Shown here one piece after another: positions 24,009-34,900 of a stretch of DNA of 64,000 nucleotides (position 1 is the stretch's first letter; each line of letters opens with the position of its first letter). Location of the stretch: contig CANTFL010001407.1 of NCBI GenBank assembly GCA_947650285.1, positions 1-64,000 of the forward strand, given 5' to 3'. Under the pieces are notes generated by a model. The model did not search any database and was not told the origin of the DNA. It saw nothing but the letters and a program-made list of their open reading frames with translations. The position numbers were made by a program, and so were the translations under genes. The stretch is from Hyaloperonospora brassicae (Eukaryota; Oomycota; Peronosporomycetes; Peronosporales; Peronosporaceae).

Positions 24009-24449
24009 ATATATAGAAAGTAATACCTTTGTTTCTTTTGCATTATCTTCATAAATTATGGAAATTTTTTTTACTATAGAAAGTTTGACTGGGTGTGTAT
24101 GTGCCCCTCATTGACAGAGAATGTTTCAGTAACAGTAAGAGGTATGCTCAATACTTGAGCCAAAAAATAGAATTATCGTTAAAATAGAGGAAATTATACT
24201 GTTAGGAATACTTGTAGGGGGTGTACCGGATAATGAGAGCGAATTCCATACGCAGGGCGGTGTGCTGACACAAAAGAGGCCCATATTACGGAGGGTTGTG
24301 TACGTAGCAAATAATATTTATATTTCATTTTGAATGTATAACTGTGGAGTACCTAGTTAGGGAGGTTACGGTACACACATCCCTAAAATAGAGGGGCCTC
24401 TATTTCAGGGGTGTGTACATATATCAGAGGGTGGATGTGTACCTATATA
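24009..24449 (-). repeat. right arm of the ~0.4-kb inverted repeat pair
   Basis: Reverse complement of 19290-19681, with an additional stretch of about 48 bp near 24372-24420 containing the palindrome 'aatagaggggcctctatt'. Its outer end reads GGTACACATCCACCC on the minus strand, matching the outer end of the left arm. Confidence 0.85.
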
Positions 24450-24578
24450 AATCTCGTTTTTGATCAGGAGTGTAATTTATTAATAGTAATATAACCATTT
24501 CATGAAATTATCAACAATTAATATATCTTTTAAACTGGCCTTGATAGCTGGACCACGCCCTTTATTTTATGGACCACG

Positions 24579-25109
24579 TGTAACAGGGTTTCACGTTGAC
24601 TGGTAGTCGACAATAGGTGTGGTGCACACAAAGTATGGGATCCCCTTTAAAGTGATATTAGAACACAGTATCAATTGTTGAAGACTGATGTATGTCAACC
24701 ATTGATTACGAGATCTTTTGAGAGGTTTTACTCAGGACATTAGCGAGTAGGTTAATTACGTTGTTCTAAGGTGTTCTTTTAGGTTAAAAGAATAAATAAA
24801 GTTCAGTTCTTATTTGATCCGATAGAGACGTGCCTCTCTGAGGCGTCTTGTGATAGTTGAGGAGATAGCAACGCCTTGTTAAGGCAGCTACTCCTTGTGC
24901 ACTCTGTGCGTTGATTCTCTGAATCGTTTGGTCCCCCTGGAACAGGAACCGTAAGCTCTCTGAGCTTGTTGATTCTTTGAGTCGGGTTCTTCGAGCCAAA
25001 CCTTAGCTCTCTGAGCTGTTGACGTTTTGAGTCGGGTTCGTAGAACCAAAGTTGCTCGTTGAGCGTTGAAGTCTTCCTCTGATTTTAGGAGCTGTGTAGC
25101 TCCCCTACA
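24579..25109 (+). repeat. 5' LTR of element E
   Basis: Starts TGTAACAGGG and ends CTACA, with TG...CA termini. Overlapping AATAAA signals lie near 24791-24800. It differs from the 3' LTR at only a scatter of positions (for example acaggg/acgggg and a cluster near the 3' end). Confidence 0.92.
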
Positions 25110-25111
25110 CT

Positions 25112-25121
25112 TGGTAGCACT
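25112..25121 (+). promoter_or_regulatory. primer-binding site of element E
   Basis: TGGTAGCACT begins two bases after the LTR. The TGG start pairs with a tRNA CCA end. The same decamer at the same offset is found in B and D, so both families appear to use the same tRNA; the isoacceptor is not identified. Confidence 0.7.
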
Positions 25122-25165
25122 AGTAGTCAAACTACGCCCGAGTCGTTGACTGATCCTCTGTGAGG

Positions 25166-26198
25166 ATGGAGCAATCCACACCCATCTCTGAGGTCCAAAA
25201 GGCCGCGCTTCTGAAGCTCACCGCGGCCGTAGGCCCAGAGTATGTGGAGTATCTAGCTGCACAAGGTCCCGATGTGCTTAATGCACAAGTCGAGACCTTC
25301 ATGCAGTTTAGAACGGCCCTTTTAGGGCACGTTCAAACCAGGTAGCGTCGGCTATGCCGACACGCTACGTGGCGATGCCAGATGAAGAGGCTAAGCCTCG
25401 TCCCCTTCGGGTTAAACTTAACATTACTTTGGGGAGAAGGGGGAAAACCAAACCCTCTGGATCCGTGAGATTGAGATGGCCATGAGCTTTTGCCTTATCT
25501 CACTTGAGTACCAGCGGGTCTCGCTGATTATTTCCAAGCTCGATGGAAGAGCTATAGAGTGGGCTCTGACGTGTGGCACGTCGGTCGACTTGGCGTTTCC
25601 CACATGGGATTCGATCAAGTTAGACCTATTGCGAGTTTTCTCGCCGCCTATCCAGGCGTATCGCGTGCGCTCACGCTTCTTGTCTACCCTTTAGGATAAT
25701 AATGAGCTAGCGGACTATGTCCAAGAGTTGAAAACACCAATGGCTGCTATGCATTCTGACCCTCTCACTGATACAGTCTGTGTGACTGTCTTCATGGAAG
25801 GTCTTCGTAATGGAGTTGCCAGGACCGAGTTGTTTCGGGTCCATCCCTCTACTTATAAGGAAGCTGTTAGCATCGCTCGAAATGCTGAGCACAACTACAA
25901 GTCGGCCAGACTTGGTTGGAATGGGTACAACCCGGGCTTTGCAAGGGCAACCTCTGCGAGCACCTCGGCAAACTGTGAGCCAGAACCGATGGATCTCAGC
26001 CATGATGAAGATGAAGGTAAAGCAGAGCTTCCTGATGTAGAGCAACGACAGGAATTTAGGCGCTGTTACATGTGCGGAGGCACTAAACACTTGCGCCCCA
26101 TCTGTCCTTTGCGTAAGCAACGACCAACTCATATGGGTCGAAACCCCAGCTCCAACCAGAAGTCTGGTATTGCACGGGAAAACGTCGACACCCAGTAG
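25166..26198 (+). pseudogene. gag: gag of element E (broken)
   Basis: The ATG at 25166 opens 'MEQSTPISEVQKAALLKLTA'. The frame stops at 25345 and reopens at 25476 and 25728 in other frames. The capsid-like part includes 'TVFMEGLRNGVARTELFR', and a CCHC zinc knuckle follows (CYMCGGTKHLRPIC, C-x2-C-x4-H-x4-C). Three separate pieces show at least two breaks. It is the nucleocapsid/capsid precursor in intact relatives. Confidence 0.8.
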
Positions 26199-26640
26199 GT
26201 GCAGGCGCCCTACTGGGGTAGAACTGAGCTCATTCACTTTCTACGAGGTAGAGTGAAACAGGGCTTATCCCCAAAGAGCTCCATGCCCGTCAGCACAGAG
26301 CGTGGATACAATCCTGGCATGTTAGTCGTCGAGGCGAAAGTTAAAGGCTTTGAGAAGCATTGGTCGATCTTGATCGACTCCGGAGCATCATGTAATTATG
26401 CTCGACGTCGTTACCTTGAGGTTAGTCAGCGATACGCTGAAGCGCTCAAGCGCATGAAGGTGATTCGATCACCGTTCGTTTAGCGACTGGTGATCGCGTC
26501 ACGGTGCCTAAAGTTCCGTTGAACTTAGATAAGAATTATTTGGACTTTGACGGTATTAAACGATGTCTTGTCCTCGATTTGGATTCGAGATATGATCTCA
26601 TCCGAGGTATGGCTTGGCTTGAACGCCATGATCCGTGGAG
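26199..26640 (+). pseudogene. aspartic protease of element E (broken)
   Basis: The DSGA active site is at 26376-26387 (context 'ILIDSGASCNYARRRY'). The frame ends at 26483, and the second half ('CLVLDLDSRYDLIRGMAWLE', around 26560-26625) is in another frame. The A/B/D family has DCGA instead, one marker that E is a separate family. Confidence 0.75.
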
Positions 26641-26643
26641 TGA

Positions 26644-27437
26644 TTGGAGGTAAAAGACCTTAGGCGCAATGTTCCTATTCATGTTTTGGAGAGTCATGTA
26701 GCCACTTCTGCTAGACAACAAAAACGCTATTGGCGCGAGCCATTGACGGAAGATGTAAATGTGCTGGAAATTGGTATGTCAGAGTTAGTTAACTCCAATG
26801 CTAACATGAATAATAAGCAGATACCTTTTACCGTATGTGAAGGAAGTTGTACTCCGTCGAGTGATACTCGTTGTGATACTGAGTCACTGCATGCTGCAGG
26901 CACGTTTGGCCTAGGGCCTAGATATCAAGAATGTAATTCCTCTGATGTGAGTGGGGTGGCACGTGAAATTCTACCGAGTGAGGGTGGCCGAGATGGCACC
27001 TCACTGAATGTCGGAAATGACATTGGTGGCGAGAAGACAGAGTGTTCAGAGCTAGGCCCGGATGCTGTACGTGAAGTAGTACGTGTAAATCCACTGGGTA
27101 AAGTGTTCGAGTTACGTAACACTTCACCAGATGTCGTTCAAGGCATGAGCTCTCGTATAGAGCGTGCTGAGATGAAGAGCAACCACGAGGACCCTACTGT
27201 CCCGGATCTAGGAGGCGTAAAGTTTCTTTGAGAAAACAATCTCAGCGTCGTGTGACAATTGTAAAGCGCCCAAAGTCTAAGAAGACACGAAGTGATAATA
27301 GAAATGACACACTATGTACACTTGTCAATGGGTTGACTGGCCATATTGATGTCAACATTTGTCTAAAGACCCTTCCATCATTGGATACGCTCTTTGACCT
27401 CGACGAAACGTCTGACGACGAATTTAGCCAAGCCTAG
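26644..27437 (+). pseudogene. protease-RT linker of element E
   Basis: Two overlapping frames (26644-27231 and 27228-27437) encode a hydrophilic spacer with no recognised domain, ending in an acidic stretch ('LDETSDDEFSQA'). By position this is the variable linker that precedes RT. It has no separate function that I can support. Confidence 0.5.
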
Positions 27438-27461
27438 TAGTCAGGAGAATTATCTGAGTTA

Positions 27462-28310
27462 GTGGTCATTCGACCAGATATTGAGCTGAACTCATCCTCG
27501 TTATTGGACGAGTCTGTCCTTGAGGACACAAGGGTGGCACTGGATGCTCGTCGTAGATTTTCGATCCTTAAGGATCCTCTTGATCCGTTCTGTACTTTGG
27601 CAAAGGATTTTCAGGACGTGGTGTGTCACAACCCACCGTCCGTCTTGCCTCCCGATAGAGGTGTACGTCATGAAATTGAGCTAGTTCCTGGAACCAAATA
27701 CTGCGTAACACGGCAGTTGCCTTTACCGAAGGAACAGTGTGACGTCATTGACGACTTCTTTCGTGAAAAGCACGCGGCAGGAATGGTACATGAGAGAAAA
27801 TCTCCCCATTCGACACCGACCTTCTGTGTCAGAAAGCCCAATGGGAAGTGGCGCATTGTTCATGCTTACAATAAGCTTAATGCGGCCACCATCCCGGCTC
27901 AGACACCAATTTCGAGGAAAGAAGTTCTTCAGAACAATATGGTGGGATGTACAATGTACAGTGCGCTCGACTTAGTCGATATTATTACCATTTGCTCATG
28001 CGAGAGAGCGATATTCCGCTGACAGCGGTCAGCACTCCAAGCGGTATGCTCTGGGAGTGGCTTGTTATGCCGCAAGGGTTATCAAACGCCCGGCTACAAT
28101 CAATCGTCTTGTGACACAACTGTTCAGACCTCATTAGGGTTATTCTCAGAAGTACTTTAATGACATCTTTGTCCATAGTCGTGCTATGAACGGTCGGTCA
28201 GATGTGGACAATCACATTGACCGATTACGAGCGGTGCTCGAGTGCATGCGCACGAATAAGTTGTACGACAACGCGTCTAAGTGCATCTATGGTGCCGAAG
28301 ATATTTCCTG
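27462..28310 (+). pseudogene. reverse transcriptase of element E (inactive site)
   Basis: RT motifs run in order: '[20 protein letters not shown]', '[20 protein letters not shown]', 'SALDLVD' and, after a frame break, 'MLWEWLVMPQGLSNA'. The catalytic box at 28153-28164 reads YFND where the family has YFDD, so a metal-binding Asp is replaced by Asn. With the frame breaks this RT is dead twice over. Confidence 0.85.
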
Positions 28311-29000
28311 TTTAGGGTGTTTATTGGTGAGCGAGCTCTTAGTGCGGATCCCGCTAGGGTAAAAGCCATAGTTGATTGGCTGGTTTCAAAGAACTTAACG
28401 GACTTACGCAAGTGGCTTGGCCTTGCTAAATACTTGCACAAGTACAGTGCGAATTACGCAGATATGGCTCGGCCATTATCCAATCTCCTCAAAAAGGATG
28501 TGGAATGGTGCTGGACTATTACCGAGCATGATGCTTTCCAAGCAGTTTAGGAGAGTCTCCTTCATGCGCCAATCTTGGCTTTGCCTGATCCTGATCGATC
28601 TTTCAGTGTTGTCTGTGACGCATCCCACTTTGCCATAGGCAGCGCCCTGTTACAGACATACTCTGATGGACGGGAACGCGTTATTGCGTTTGAGTCCCGG
28701 CAGCTGAAGGCTGCAGAAAAGAACTATCCTGTTCATGACAAAGAGCTACTCGCAATGAAGTAGGCTCTCGTCAAATTCAGAGTTCATCTTCTTGGCCTTA
28801 CGCCGTTTGTTATCGATACAGATCATGCATCACTGAGCACTGAAACCCAGTCGCCTCACTTCTCTCAGATAATGGCTCGTTGGCTTTCCTTATTTGCCGA
28901 GTACAACTTCGAGGTGAAGTATAAGCCGGGCAAGCAGAATGCTTTGGATTACGCGTTGTCACGCAGGCCTGACTATAAGCTTGCTCATGTTACGACTCTG
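28311..29000 (+). pseudogene. RNase H of element E (broken)
   Basis: 'FSVVCDASHFAIGSALLQ' and 'YPVHDKELLAMK' are followed by a TAG, then 'TDHASLSTETQSPH' and 'PGKQNALDYALSRRPDY'. The normal VYTDH appears as VIDTDH. It would degrade RNA in RNA-DNA hybrids in an active element. Confidence 0.8.
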
Positions 29001-30340
29001 TCGTCGTCGGTCACTGACATAATCCGTACGGCATATGCCAAGGATGAACACTGTGTAGCTCTGCTGCGTGCTCTATGGAGCGAGGACTTTAAGGACTCGG
29101 ACATAGAATTGTCGGCACGGTTACGTGCGAGGTTACATCGATATTCCATCGATCAAGGCCTGTTGTGCTATAGCACGGATGTGGAGGATACCCCTCGCAT
29201 CGTTGTCCCTCATGATGAGGATTTGAAGTATCGGATCCTCTATGATGCACATGATACTGCGTTGAGTGGTCATCTCGGTCGTAAGAAGACCTACGGCTCA
29301 GTTATCCAATGCTACTGGTGGCCTCAACTATACAAATGGGTGAGCACATATGTGCGTACGTGTGAAACGTGTCAACGGGTAAAATCCTCACCTCACGTGG
29401 CCGCGCAGATGGCTAGTTGCTTGTACCAAAGGGATTTTGGGGGTCCATCATCATGGATTTCCTGTTCGGTTTACCGAAAGATTCGTATGGCAATTATGAT
29501 ATTGTGGTCTTTGTTGACCGTTTGAGCACGATGGGTCATTTAGCGGCAGTGCCGATTTCATTTGATGGTGAGGGTACAGCTACCCTTTTTATAGATCGAG
29601 TGTTACGACAACACGGATTGCCGTTGGCAATTATCTCCGATAAAGATCCTCGCTTTACTGGGAAGTTTTGGAAATCCATCTTCAAGGTACTCGGCACAAT
29701 ATCGGACATATCCACGGCGGATCATCCGCAGAATGATGGTTAAACCGAGCGAGTAAATCGCATCATCGGTGACATCTTGCGCAGTGTTTGCGCTGAAACG
29801 CCTAAGCTTTGGAGTTCGATGCTCCCTGTCGTTGAGTTTGCGTTAAATAACGCCGTGCATGCCTCCACCGGCTACACACCGTTTTATGTCGATGGTCTCA
29901 TACACACTCGCGTTCCTTTAACGCTACCACTGCGTGGTTCAGGGCTTGGTGGAGGAGGAGTCGCCGATCGGCTTGCTGATATCAGCCCTGCTACTGTTCA
30001 AAAACAGGTAAGCGCGTTTCTCGCAACGCTATTGCATGTCTTACGACATGTGCGTGACGAACTGGCTGATAGCCAAGGCAAGCAGAAGATACAAGCTGAT
30101 GCTAAAGGCAGAGGTTGTATTGAACGTTATGAGGTCGGAGACCAAGTTCTACTCAATGCCAAAAACCTACTTACAAATGTAGTGTCCGCTGTCTCCAAGA
30201 CAAAGTTGCGCCCGCGCTTCATTGAACCATTCACGGTCGTCGACAAGAAGGGACTTGCGTATACGCTCAACTTTACGCGCAAACTGCGCACACACCCCGT
30301 GTTCTGCGTTGGCTTCCGTAAGCCGTATCGGGGTCCGTCC
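29001..30340 (+). pseudogene. integrase of element E (broken)
   Basis: The zinc domain carries 'ALSGHLGRKKTYGSVIQCYWW' with 'CETCQ'. The core has 'IIMDFLFGLPKDS' (first Asp), 'IISDKDPRFTGKFW' (second Asp) and, after a TAA, 'TERVNRIIGDILRS', in which the catalytic Glu position is occupied by Gly-Asp sequence rather than a clear Glu. The GPY-like module follows ('KLRPRFIEPFTVVDKKGLAY', about 30195-30260). There are two or more nonsense or shift events. Confidence 0.8.
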
Positions 30341-31616
30341 CACGTGAACTTTGAGGCGCTTGCGCCGCGTAGGTTGGCCTTGACATCGGTTGCTGAATCC
30401 GTATCAGGAAGTAAAGCTGAACCTCCATCCGGGTTTGGCCCGACTCCAACACCTCAACACGGGCTCGCATCGTGTATAGCGCACTCGGGTTCTTACTCAA
30501 TGTCTCACGGAGACCACTCCGCTCGAGAAGCACCTTCTCATGCTCCTTCTTCGGTATACCGACCATCCTCGACGCTGCTTGATGAGCAAGGGAACCGCCA
30601 GTTTCATGTGGAGCGACTCCTGAAACGACGTCGTCGTCAGGGTTAATACCAGTATCTGGTGAAGTGGCGAGGGTACCCGGAGTCGGAGAACTCATTGAAT
30701 TTTAAGACACCCCTTCGGCAGGATTGCCCATACGCCTTGGATGTTTTTAAACATCGCGGCAAGGGTCCTCCTGCGACCAAAGACTCTTCTCACTAATAGT
30801 GGTGGAAGCAGGTGGGTAGTTATGCACCTCTTGACCAACACTCACATCAGCCGGCACAACCGGAGCATAGCGTGTGCAAGTTTGCGACTGGCCTCTAGCC
30901 TTAAGGTTGGAGTGAATACCGATGTATTCTTTCTAGACGAACGTCTGCAACACTGGCACTTGCTCTATGAGCTAACACTCTGCTGATGTATCGTTTCCGA
31001 TGCACCCAGCGAACAAAATCGTTGTCTTCTTCTTCCTGATATTTGCCTGCGAATAGGAGGATGGATATACCCTTCATCGGTGGAACCAGTGCACCCCGTG
31101 CTTGCGTGTCAAGTCAAAACTTGTATTGACTCTGAGTCGTCAAGTAATGTTGCAGGTACCTTTCGCGAAGTACCTGTCGACTCGCCACCTCAATAGGAGA
31201 TGTTGGCTCAGCGCCAATGGCCCACGTTGCCGTACAACGACCTGTCGTTTGGCGTATACGCTCTTTTACATTTAGTGGGGTGAAAAGATAGCCACGACGA
31301 CCCTCAAGGGTTGCATCAAGCTGCATACGACGCTGAGAGCTCTCCTCTCGTTGGATAGCCAACTTTTGTTGCTCATAGAGCGGATTGGTGATACTGGCAT
31401 CAACCACGAGGGATGATTAATGCGACGCCGATGGCGCGTTGGCTTCGATACGCTCGGCAAACGGGTTCGGTGCAGTATGAGGCGGTGCGTCTTGCACTGG
31501 TGAGTCGGACATTGTCCTTTCTTCTCCAAGAATATCGGTACGCTATCATAATTAACCTCCACATCATTGCTAAAGTGCGAAGAGAGAGTCGAGGACTCAT
31601 TGGGTGGCGATGCCAT
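30273..31616 (-). pseudogene. antisense reading region of element E (broken)
   Basis: On the minus strand an ATG at 31616, 111 bp from the 3' LTR, opens 'MASPPNESSTLSSHFSNDVE'. The reading continues through frame changes as 'VVDASITNPLYEQQKLAIQR', 'GYLFTPLNVKERIRQ', 'ISILLFAGKYQEEEDNDFVR' and 'KRYISRVLAHRASASV'. A separate open stretch at 30695-30273 holds a coiled-coil-like run ('KKEHEKVLLERSGLRETLSK') opposite the chromodomain and GPY linker. Length and placement mirror the antisense gene of A/B/D, but I see no residue-level similarity between them. Function is unknown, and the joining of the pieces is inferred. Confidence 0.42.
30560..30796 (+). pseudogene. chromodomain end of pol, element E
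   Basis: 'NRQFHVERLLKRRRRQG' is followed by TAA (30644-30646) and then, in frame, 'YQYLVKWRGYPESENSLNF', ending at TAA 30794-30796. This is a chromodomain with the second half degraded (no WEP). As in A and D, a stop separates integrase from chromodomain. Confidence 0.7.
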
Positions 31617-31716
31617 GGTGTTTTAAGCTTTGCAAACCGTGAAGATTGAAGCGCACGCACAACGTCCTTTTCGAGGAAAGACTTCGATTGGCGTTTTGTA
31701 ATAACGTCAGTCCGGC

Positions 31717-31726
31717 GAAATGGGGG
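31717..31726 (+). promoter_or_regulatory. polypurine tract of element E
   Basis: GCGAAATGGGGG directly precedes the 3' LTR start at 31727, the usual position of the plus-strand primer. Confidence 0.65.
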
Positions 31727-32256
31727 TGTAACGGGGTTTCACGTTGACTGGTAGTCGACAATAGGTGTGGTGCACACAAAGTATGGGATCCCCTTTAAAG
31801 TGATATTAGAACACAGTATCAATTGTTGAAGACTGATGTATGTCAACCATTGATTACGAGATCTTTTGAGAGGTTTTACTCAGGACATTAGCGAGTAGGT
31901 TAATTACGTTGTTCTAAGGTGTTCTTTTAGGTTAAAAGAATAAATAAAGTTCAGTTCTTATTTGATCCGATAGAGACGTGCCTCTCTGAGGCGTCTTGTG
32001 ATCGTTGAGGAGATAGCAACGCCTTGTTAAGGCAGCTACTCCTTGTGCACTCTGTGCGTTGATTCTCTGAATCGTTTGGTCCCCCTGGAACAGGAACCGT
32101 AAGCTCTCTGAGCTTGTTGATTCTTTGAGTCGGGTTCTTTGAGCCAAACCTTAGCTCTCTGAGCTGTTGACGTTTTACATCGGGTTCGTAGAACCAAAGT
32201 TGCTCGTTGAGCGTTGAAATCTTCCTCTATTTAAGGTGCAGTGTAGCTCCGCTACA
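31727..32256 (+). repeat. 3' LTR of element E
   Basis: 530 bp, starting TGTAACGGGG and ending CTACA. It is nearly identical to 24579-25109, so the insertion is far younger than the fossil copia fragments even though the coding part is decayed. Confidence 0.92.
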
Positions 32257-32945
32257 CCACACCCCAAGCACACACCCATATTCGACCTATTTGAAGCAAC
32301 GGACGACTTTATCGGTGTAACGACTATTCAGCACAACATGTGGAAACACAGAGAATGCTAAGGAGCTGTAAAAAGGATTGGAAGCCTAAACCCGCGATGC
32401 TGGTCTTTGACGGCGAACGCGACAAATTCCGGTGATACGCCCTTCTTCATGGCACTCCCCGAATGTACGCTTCCACTTACCACCATTAATCGACATTTTA
32501 GTGGAGATAATTTCCGAGGGATTTCTCTGTGATAAATGTGACTCGCGGTTGGTATATCCTTAAGGACGGCCGCGCCTTCATATTATATCAGGATTCTCAA
32601 CAACACTGAATGACTAGATTCAATAAGTTTACAAGGTGTTACACTATAAACAGCTTTCTGATGAAGCGCGAGTATTTCTTACTTCTCGCAGATGTTTGCC
32701 ATTAAGCTAACTAGCGACTCTTCCGGCTGCAAAGCATCCATTGTTGTACGGCTTGGTTGCTAAAGCCACCAATGCACGCGGAAATCAGATAACTCAGGCT
32801 TTCCTAAATCACCAGCATGCGATTGAGCGCACGACAACAGAATATCTTCATTGCAGCTAACTACGTCTGTGAACAAGGCAGAGCACCGGTGCTGGCACGT
32901 AAAGAGCGAGTAGATTCTGGTCGAAAGATTCATTAAGCGCCGCAA
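32257..32945. other. No gene seen; possible continuation of the MULE remnant
   Basis: The right half (about 32760-32945, minus strand) is open for 61 codons and continues directly from the MULE-like remnant next to it, so it may be its diverged C-terminal part. The left half has no recognised content. Confidence 0.4.
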
Positions 32946-33275
32946 AGGACATCTTTTTGACCACGTTAGCCCAGAACTAGGATTGATGTTTCAGCAAGAT
33001 GCGCGCCTTCTTTAATGCCGTATTCTGAATGATCTGCGACCTCTGTTGAGTATAATCCAACGTCAATTTTCGTAGACGGTCGCTAGATTGCCGGTAAATA
33101 CTTTAATCCAGCCGGTGTGTTGCGTGACCTCCTTCAAATAGAGAAATTGCAATATATTTGTAACACGGATTACGCGGGACCCACGCCTTGATGAACTTCT
33201 TCTTGTGCGTCAACCAGATTGTCTCAAGATAGAAGGTGGCCGCTGCAGGATAGTTTGTCTGCATCCGTTGCCATT
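32946..33275 (-). pseudogene. MULE-like transposase remnant (copy 1)
   Basis: On the minus strand it reads 'FYLETIWLTHKKKFIKAWVP', then 'SLFEGGHATHR', then after a one-base shift 'WIKVFTGNLATVYEN', then 'KLTLDYTQQRSQIIQN'. The order W-L...KxxFxxAW...EGxHAxxR...STGxLxTVYxKxxL is the C-terminal part of Mutator-like (MULE/FAR1-type) transposases. Element B sits directly against it. Frame breaks make it a pseudogene. The family call rests on motif memory and not on a database search. Confidence 0.55.
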
Positions 33276-33717
33276 TGTAACGGGGTAGCCCTTTACATGA
33301 TATTGTCATTAAGGATAAAATGACACTAAAGAATATTACGATGAATATTCTTTTAACAATGTCACAGAGTATAATATTATTGTTGAAGATGACCGAAGGG
33401 CTACTCATTGGTTGACATCGTGATGATATCAACCCACCAATCGCTGCTAGACGCGCGCAATGGGTGGTGAGTAGACGTCACTGTACATATAGGTATATTA
33501 GTATAATTAAATCAGGACAAACAGAGATACAAGAGTTATAGGACTTAATTGTATAAAATAACAGTTTTACTTTTTCTACGACCAGAGTCTTTCACCTTAG
33601 TCGTTATGCCTTCCTCTATGTAGCTCTACACCTAGCTGGGCACTGACTATCACTACAGTCAGTGATAGTAAACTCCGTACTGGTTGACCAGTACGTAGTT
33701 GTCGGTCCACCGTTACA
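33276..33717 (+). repeat. 5' LTR of element B (442 bp)
   Basis: TGTAACGGGG start and CCGTTACA end. The family box CCACCAATCGCTGCTAGACG lies near 33435. It is close to the 5' LTR of D and the 3' LTR of B, with a different 3' third from the LTRs of A and D-3'. Confidence 0.9.
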
Positions 33718-33719
33718 CC

Positions 33720-33729
33720 TGGTAGCACT
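33720..33729 (+). promoter_or_regulatory. primer-binding site of element B
   Basis: TGGTAGCACT two bases after the LTR, the same decamer and offset as in E and D. Confidence 0.7.
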
Positions 33730-33899
33730 TTGTAGTCCGTCCAAGGACCACACTCGCATCGCCCAACATGAACATGTTGGACGAAGTCGAAGGCGACAGA
33801 TTTCACGGAACCCGTGAAAGCTACTCGTATTTAAGCGATATCGAATGGAGTGCGATCAAACGAATGAGTTCGACCGTTGGCGAAGAAGCTATCTAAGCC

Positions 33900-34900
33900 A
33901 TGTTATCCACAAGGGATAGAGGCCTGCAGCATACTGTCATTAGCAAGTTCTTGCAACGAGAACTTGATGAGTCGCGAGCGCAGGTGACCTTGTTGCAACA
34001 ACAACATCACCAGCGGAACGAAGAACTGAGACAGTCTCAGTCCGCGCAGTCGACACGGGAGCGTCAACCGGGGTCTCTAAAGCTAGAGATCTCCAAGTAT
34101 CACGGAGCCGAGGACGACTCCCTGTTAAAATGGCTCGTCGAAATCGACGATGCCATCGAGGCCCGTCGCATCGACAACGAGTGAATGCAAGTTGAATTCA
34201 CTCAGTCGTACTTGGCAGTGGACGCCAGGAATCGGGCCCTGAATCGCAAGTTGCACGACCCAAACGTGTTTGGGTCGTTGAGGATCTTCAAGACCCTGCT
34301 CAGTAAGACGTTTGAGCCTCCCATGGCATAGTTCAGGACACTATATGAACTCATCGGAATCAAACAGGGTAAGCGTAAGATTCACGTTTACGCTCAGCAC
34401 GTACGCTACCTTGCAAGCTGCATGGTAGTGAACCATGTAGGTGAATTTGTGTTGATCACAACATTCATTCAAGGGCTGTCCGATGGTCCCGTCAGGGACC
34501 TCCTGTTCTGCGGAGAGCTAAAGACGCTCTCCGAAGCAATCTTTGCTGCGGAGAAGGAAGACTTTAGTGTGAGACAGGCTCACACTACGCTGACCCCCTT
34601 TCGTCCGCAGAGACGATCAGCGGTCGGAGGTCCAGAGCCAATGGACCTCTATAATGTCGAGGGCGATAAAATTCGCTCTGCGAATGACAAGCGATCGGTG
34701 AGATGCCATCGCTGTCATAAGCTCGGACACTACGCATATGAATGCAGTGTCCCCCGCTCAGTAACTCGCGGTGCTGAGCGCAGTAATCGTCCACCAGTAG
34801 GAGAACTGGAGGGCGAGGGTCCGATGATGTTGCAAAGCCGCAACAGCTGGGCCAACCATCAAAAAATGGTCGGGTTCAGTAGTGGCGGAGCGCCCTACTG
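33900..34900 (+). pseudogene. gag: gag of element B (broken)
   Basis: ATG at 33900 starts 'MLSTRDRGLQHTVISKFLQ', a coiled-coil N-terminus, then 'LKLEISKYHGAEDDSLLKWL' (capsid start). A TGA follows 'EARRIDNE' at 34182-34184, and a TAG lies in 'EPPMA*FRTLYEL'. The CCHC knuckle 'CHRCHKLGHYAYEC' is intact near 34700. The TGA is shared with D; the TAG is not. Confidence 0.85.

Larger units (their letters stand above)
24579..32256 (+). mobile_element. Ty3/gypsy chromovirus, element E (second family, degenerate)
   Basis: Both LTRs are present (531 and 530 bp, nearly identical), with gag, protease, RT, RNase H, integrase, chromodomain and an antisense reading region. Flanking pentamers are CCACG and CCACA, a target duplication with one mismatch. 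Gag-pol holds many stops, and the RT active site has changed. Protein motifs differ clearly from the A/B/D family, although the primer site is the same. Confidence 0.92.

Noticed and set aside
25109..25130. TGGTAGCACT after the LTRs as part of a tRNA gene
   Set aside because: Only a short segment matching a tRNA 3' end is present, always two bases from an LTR; no cloverleaf can be formed around it. It is a primer-binding site.
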